NCBI GenBank assembly: GCA_937870805.1
Contig: CALMZT010001354.1
Coordinates: forward strand, 1 to 7,605
Length of the DNA: 7,605 bases
Direction of reading: 5' to 3'
Source of the DNA: an uncultured Chloroflexota bacterium
Lineage (GTDB): Bacteria > Chloroflexota > Anaerolineae > Aggregatilineales > Phototrophicaceae
The position numbers and the translations under genes are program-made. Position 1 is the stretch's first letter. Every line of letters begins with the position of its first letter. The notes beneath the pieces are model-generated. The model did no database searches. It worked only from the letters and a program-made list of their open reading frames with translations, and was not told where the DNA came from. Of the stretch, positions 5,777 through 7,605 are shown in pieces.

Positions 5777-6046
5777 TTACACATGCACTGAGGAGCGGTT
5801 GTCGTCATCGAAATCCGCTTCGCTATAGGCTTCAAAAAACTCAACGTCTTCGTCAGCGGTACGCGCGAGGGCTTCAGCAACAAGGCGGTTGCGTTCTTCG
5901 TAAGGCAGCTTCAGCAGTTCATCCGCTGAGTAGGATTTTTTTGCAGCAAGGCTATCCATCTCACGAATGAATTCCAAAACACGCTTTCGGTGAGGCTCAT
6001 CCATGTGTTTGATCTTCTCTATCAACTCGCGTTCTAAGGTAGACAT
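5777..6046 (-). CDS. Small acidic antitoxin-like protein, hypothetical
   Basis: I do not recognise a named family for this 89-residue protein. The N-terminal half (1-32) looks like an amphipathic helix pair, LEREL-IEKIKHM followed by RKRVLEFIREM, as seen in small DUF2281-like and other antitoxin-type proteins. The middle reads YSADELLKLPYEERNRLVAEAL. The C-terminal third is rich in D and E (ADEDVEFFEAYSEADFDDD) and probably partly unfolded. That layout, an ordered N-terminus and an acidic tail, suits an antitoxin that wraps a toxin, but no toxin gene lies on either side. The start is very well supported by AAGGAGG (6054-6060 on the complement), 7 nt before the ATG, the strongest ribosome binding site in the window. 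It is 35 bp after the PD40 gene and may share its transcript. Real gene: likely. Function: open. Confidence 0.75.
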   Translation of the reverse strand: MSTLERELIEKIKHMDEPHRKRVLEFIREMDSLAAKKSYSADELLKLPYEERNRLVAEALARTADEDVEFFEAYSEADFDDDNRSSVHV

Positions 6047-6081
6047 AGCCTTTCCTCCTTTAGACGTATTTTAGCTCATAT

Positions 6082-6981
6082 TTACGGTATCCACGCGGGA
6101 TCGGTATCATTCACGTCGTTGAACGTCACCTGACGCACGTTCGTGCCGTTGGCGTTCATCACAAAGATTTCGTAGTCACCGTCACGGTCTGACACGAACG
6201 CAATCTGTGAGCCATCCGGCGACCACGCAGGTTCAAATTCTGCGGCGTCATGGTTCGTTAGTTGCAGACCCATTCTGTCGACTACATTAAATACATAAAT
6301 ATCCAGATTTCTGACTTCATTAAATGCCCAAAAAGCAATCCGCTCCCCATCCGGCGACCATGTGGGTTTAAAGCCATTGTGGGCAATTTGCTCAACATTC
6401 CCATTTTCTCTATCTAATATAAACACACCTGATGGAACTACTGTAAAAGCTATCATTCTAGAGTCCGGTGAGACAGACACATAGTCGATGACATAATTTC
6501 CTTGTATCTGAGTGAATAAGTACCAATGGTTAGGGTTGTTAACATCCACAGAATAAATTTCAGATCCCAAGTCGCTGCTTGATAGGAATACGATAGTTCG
6601 ATTGTCATCAAGCCAATGTGGTGAGCTAACAAGACCTGCGCCAGCGATTGTTGAAATCAAGTTTCCTTTCCAATCTGCTATCTCAATGTTTACATGTGTC
6701 TCAATATTTGAAGACATCCCTGATGTATAACGGGTCTCATAAGCAAGCATCATGCCATTTGGTGACCATGCATAGCCAGATACAGCGGATGGGATTAAAA
6801 CATGGGTTTGCTGTGTCAGGAAATCTAGCTGTAAGATTTCCCGCCCAAAAGATGGAAGATATTCAGATGAATAGATCAAAACGGCACTATGTCGGCTATA
6901 TGCCCAACTCAGCGCCCCAAACACAAACGCGCTGCCTACACACACCAACACCAGCGCATACACCCCAACAACGCGCGCCAT
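6082..6981 (-). CDS. Membrane-anchored PD40 (TolB-like) beta-propeller protein
   Basis: The 299-residue product begins with a positive residue and a hydrophobic segment (about 4-27), a signal anchor or uncleaved signal peptide, so the rest should lie outside the membrane. Propeller repeats of the PD40 type follow, with key sequences YAWSPNGMMLAY (70-81), PHWLDDNRTIVF (121-132), VSVSPDSRMIAF (168-179), PTWSPDGERIAF (206-217) and PAWSPDGSQIAF (251-262). The last is followed by SDRDGDYEIFVMNANG. The chain stops at DPAWIP, just where a sixth repeat would open; this may close the ring or mean loss of a C-terminal part. A TTG at 6993 would add four residues but lacks a ribosome binding site, while GGGTGAT lies 3 nt before the ATG at 6981. 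Such propellers usually bind partner proteins or glycans; no partner is evident. Spacing to ppc is 29 bp. Confidence 0.85.
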   Translation of the reverse strand: MARVVGVYALVLVCVGSAFVFGALSWAYSRHSAVLIYSSEYLPSFGREILQLDFLTQQTHVLIPSAVSGYAWSPNGMMLAYETRYTSGMSSNIETHVNIEIADWKGNLISTIAGAGLVSSPHWLDDNRTIVFLSSSDLGSEIYSVDVNNPNHWYLFTQIQGNYVIDYVSVSPDSRMIAFTVVPSGVFILDRENGNVEQIAHNGFKPTWSPDGERIAFWAFNEVRNLDIYVFNVVDRMGLQLTNHDAAEFEPAWSPDGSQIAFVSDRDGDYEIFVMNANGTNVRQVTFNDVNDTDPAWIP

Positions 6982-7010
6982 CGCATCACCCAAAAGCTAA
7001 TCGCTAAAGA

Positions 7011-7605
7011 CTACCCCGTCGTCTTCATGCCAGCCGCGATGCCATTCACTGTCGATAGTACGGCGTTGAGCAGCGCGTCATATTCGTGTGTTTCGGGCTG
7101 GCTTTCGCGCAGGTCACGCAGCAGCGCCACCTGAATGAAGTTCAGCGGGTCAACGTAAGGGTTGCGGCGCTCAATCGAACGGCGCAGCACAGGCATGTTG
7201 CCCAGTAGTTCCTCTTGCTCCAACACTTTGGCGATGTAATCACAGGCGCGCGCATGTTCACGCTGCATCTCGCCAAAAATCTCCTCGCGCAGCTTTTCAT
7301 CGGGCACGAGTGAGGCGTAGAGGTTGGCGATGCCCATGTCGGCTTTGGCAAGGTCAAGCTGCACATTTTCGACCAGCGCCTCAAAGAAGCGCCATTCATG
7401 GTACATCTCTTGCAGCAGGTTTAAGCCACCTTCATTTTCCGTGCAGAAACTTTCCAGCGCGTAGCCCACGCCGTACCAACTGGGGATGATGGCGCGGCTC
7501 TGCATCCACGAGAACACCCAGGGGATGGCGCGAATCGACCCGAACCCGCCTTTGGAGCGCTGTGCTGGTCAGCGGCCGATAGACATGCGCGCCAGTCCTT
7601 TAGTG
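7011..7605 (-). CDS. ppc: Phosphoenolpyruvate carboxylase, C-terminal part, cut by window edge and carrying an in-frame TGA
   Basis: The enzyme makes oxaloacetate from phosphoenolpyruvate and bicarbonate in the cytoplasm, refilling the TCA cycle. Only about the last 200 codons are here; the gene enters from the right. Family motifs include SIRAIPWVFSWMQSR (just left of 7545), LAKAD, RNPYVDPLN and the C-terminal TVNGIAAGM. Compared with E. coli (numbering recalled), SIRAIPW carries Arg713, the lysine of LAKAD (7344-7346) matches Lys773 and the arginine of RNPY (7164-7166) matches Arg832. The last residues are KTTG where most members have RNTG, so Asn881 of the aspartate-inhibition site is Thr. 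The reading frame upstream is clearly homologous (ARMSIG) but is broken by TGA at 7569-7571, in the place of the conserved Arg of GSRPA. If the stop is real, the gene is a pseudogene; translation from the GTG at 7517 would give only a non-functional 168-residue fragment. Confidence 0.9.
7569..7571 (-). other. ppc: In-frame TGA inside the ppc coding sequence
   Basis: On the minus strand the codons read MSIG, then CGC, TGA, then PAQRSKGGF. The family sequence is GSRPA(K/Q)R, so CGC-TGA stands where Ser-Arg is expected, and both flanks are in the same frame. AGC-CGA would need two base changes to become CGC-TGA; TCG-CGA would need one T lost and one gained 3 bases on. None of the complete genes here contains an internal TGA, and tryptophan is written TGG throughout. 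Confidence 0.85.

Noticed and set aside
6993..6993. TTG at 6993 as start of the PD40 gene
   Set aside because: It has no ribosome binding site, while the ATG 12 bases downstream has GGGTGAT before it and begins directly with the membrane anchor.
6648..7007. Plus-strand 119-residue open frame opposite the PD40 gene
   Set aside because: The opposite strand has five PD40 repeats and a signal anchor in frame; this frame shows no domain or start signal.
7517..7517. GTG at 7517 as a true start of a short PEP carboxylase-like gene
   Set aside because: This GTG encodes the conserved Val of IPWVFSW, and homology continues upstream of it and beyond the TGA, so it is an internal codon.

Overview
The window is about 7.6 kb of bacterial chromosome with compact gene packing and medium to slightly high GC (by eye). 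The gene repertoire suggests a filamentous-type Chloroflexota (Anaerolineae or relative): a T/P/A-rich SH3-M23 peptidase, a TolB-like PD40 propeller, a short antitoxin-like protein with a YSADELLKLP-type core, and CAGTTNN heptad repeats between genes. This placement is inferred from family resemblance and style, not from a marker gene. No tRNA, rRNA, CRISPR array, transposase or phage gene was seen.

Layout from left to right. Positions 1-261 hold no gene but are dense in repeats: a CAGTTNN heptad tract, a 24-bp perfect palindrome, a 30-bp direct repeat present twice, and between the two copies a 60-bp element with TGTAGGG/CCCTACA ends and an internal hairpin. A minus-strand gene (262-1659) encodes an SH3-linker-SH3-M23 metallopeptidase. 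A 203-bp divergent intergenic region separates it from a plus-strand run of four genes: an AidB-like acyl-CoA dehydrogenase (1863-3368), a small single-domain cupin (3422-3910), a Cax-type Ca2+/H+ antiporter (4021-5112) and an AAC(6')-like GNAT acetyltransferase (5173-5718). A 9-bp-stem hairpin follows the last of these and marks the meeting point with a minus-strand run.

The minus-strand run reads, in order of transcription: the 3' part of phosphoenolpyruvate carboxylase (ppc, entering from the right edge), a membrane-anchored PD40 propeller protein (6082-6981), and an 89-residue acidic antitoxin-like protein (5777-6046). Spacings of 29 and 35 bp would allow one transcript.

The genes do not form an obvious single pathway. 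The acyl-CoA dehydrogenase and cupin may be cotranscribed, and the antiporter has its own candidate promoter with an inverted repeat next to it. The most notable point is an in-frame TGA in ppc, inside the conserved GSRPA motif, 35 bp from the window edge. It is a nonsense mutation, an edge-of-contig error or, least likely, recoding. I found no convincing new multi-gene system; the items worth a second look are that stop codon, the nested repeats at the left edge, and the inverted repeat before the antiporter.
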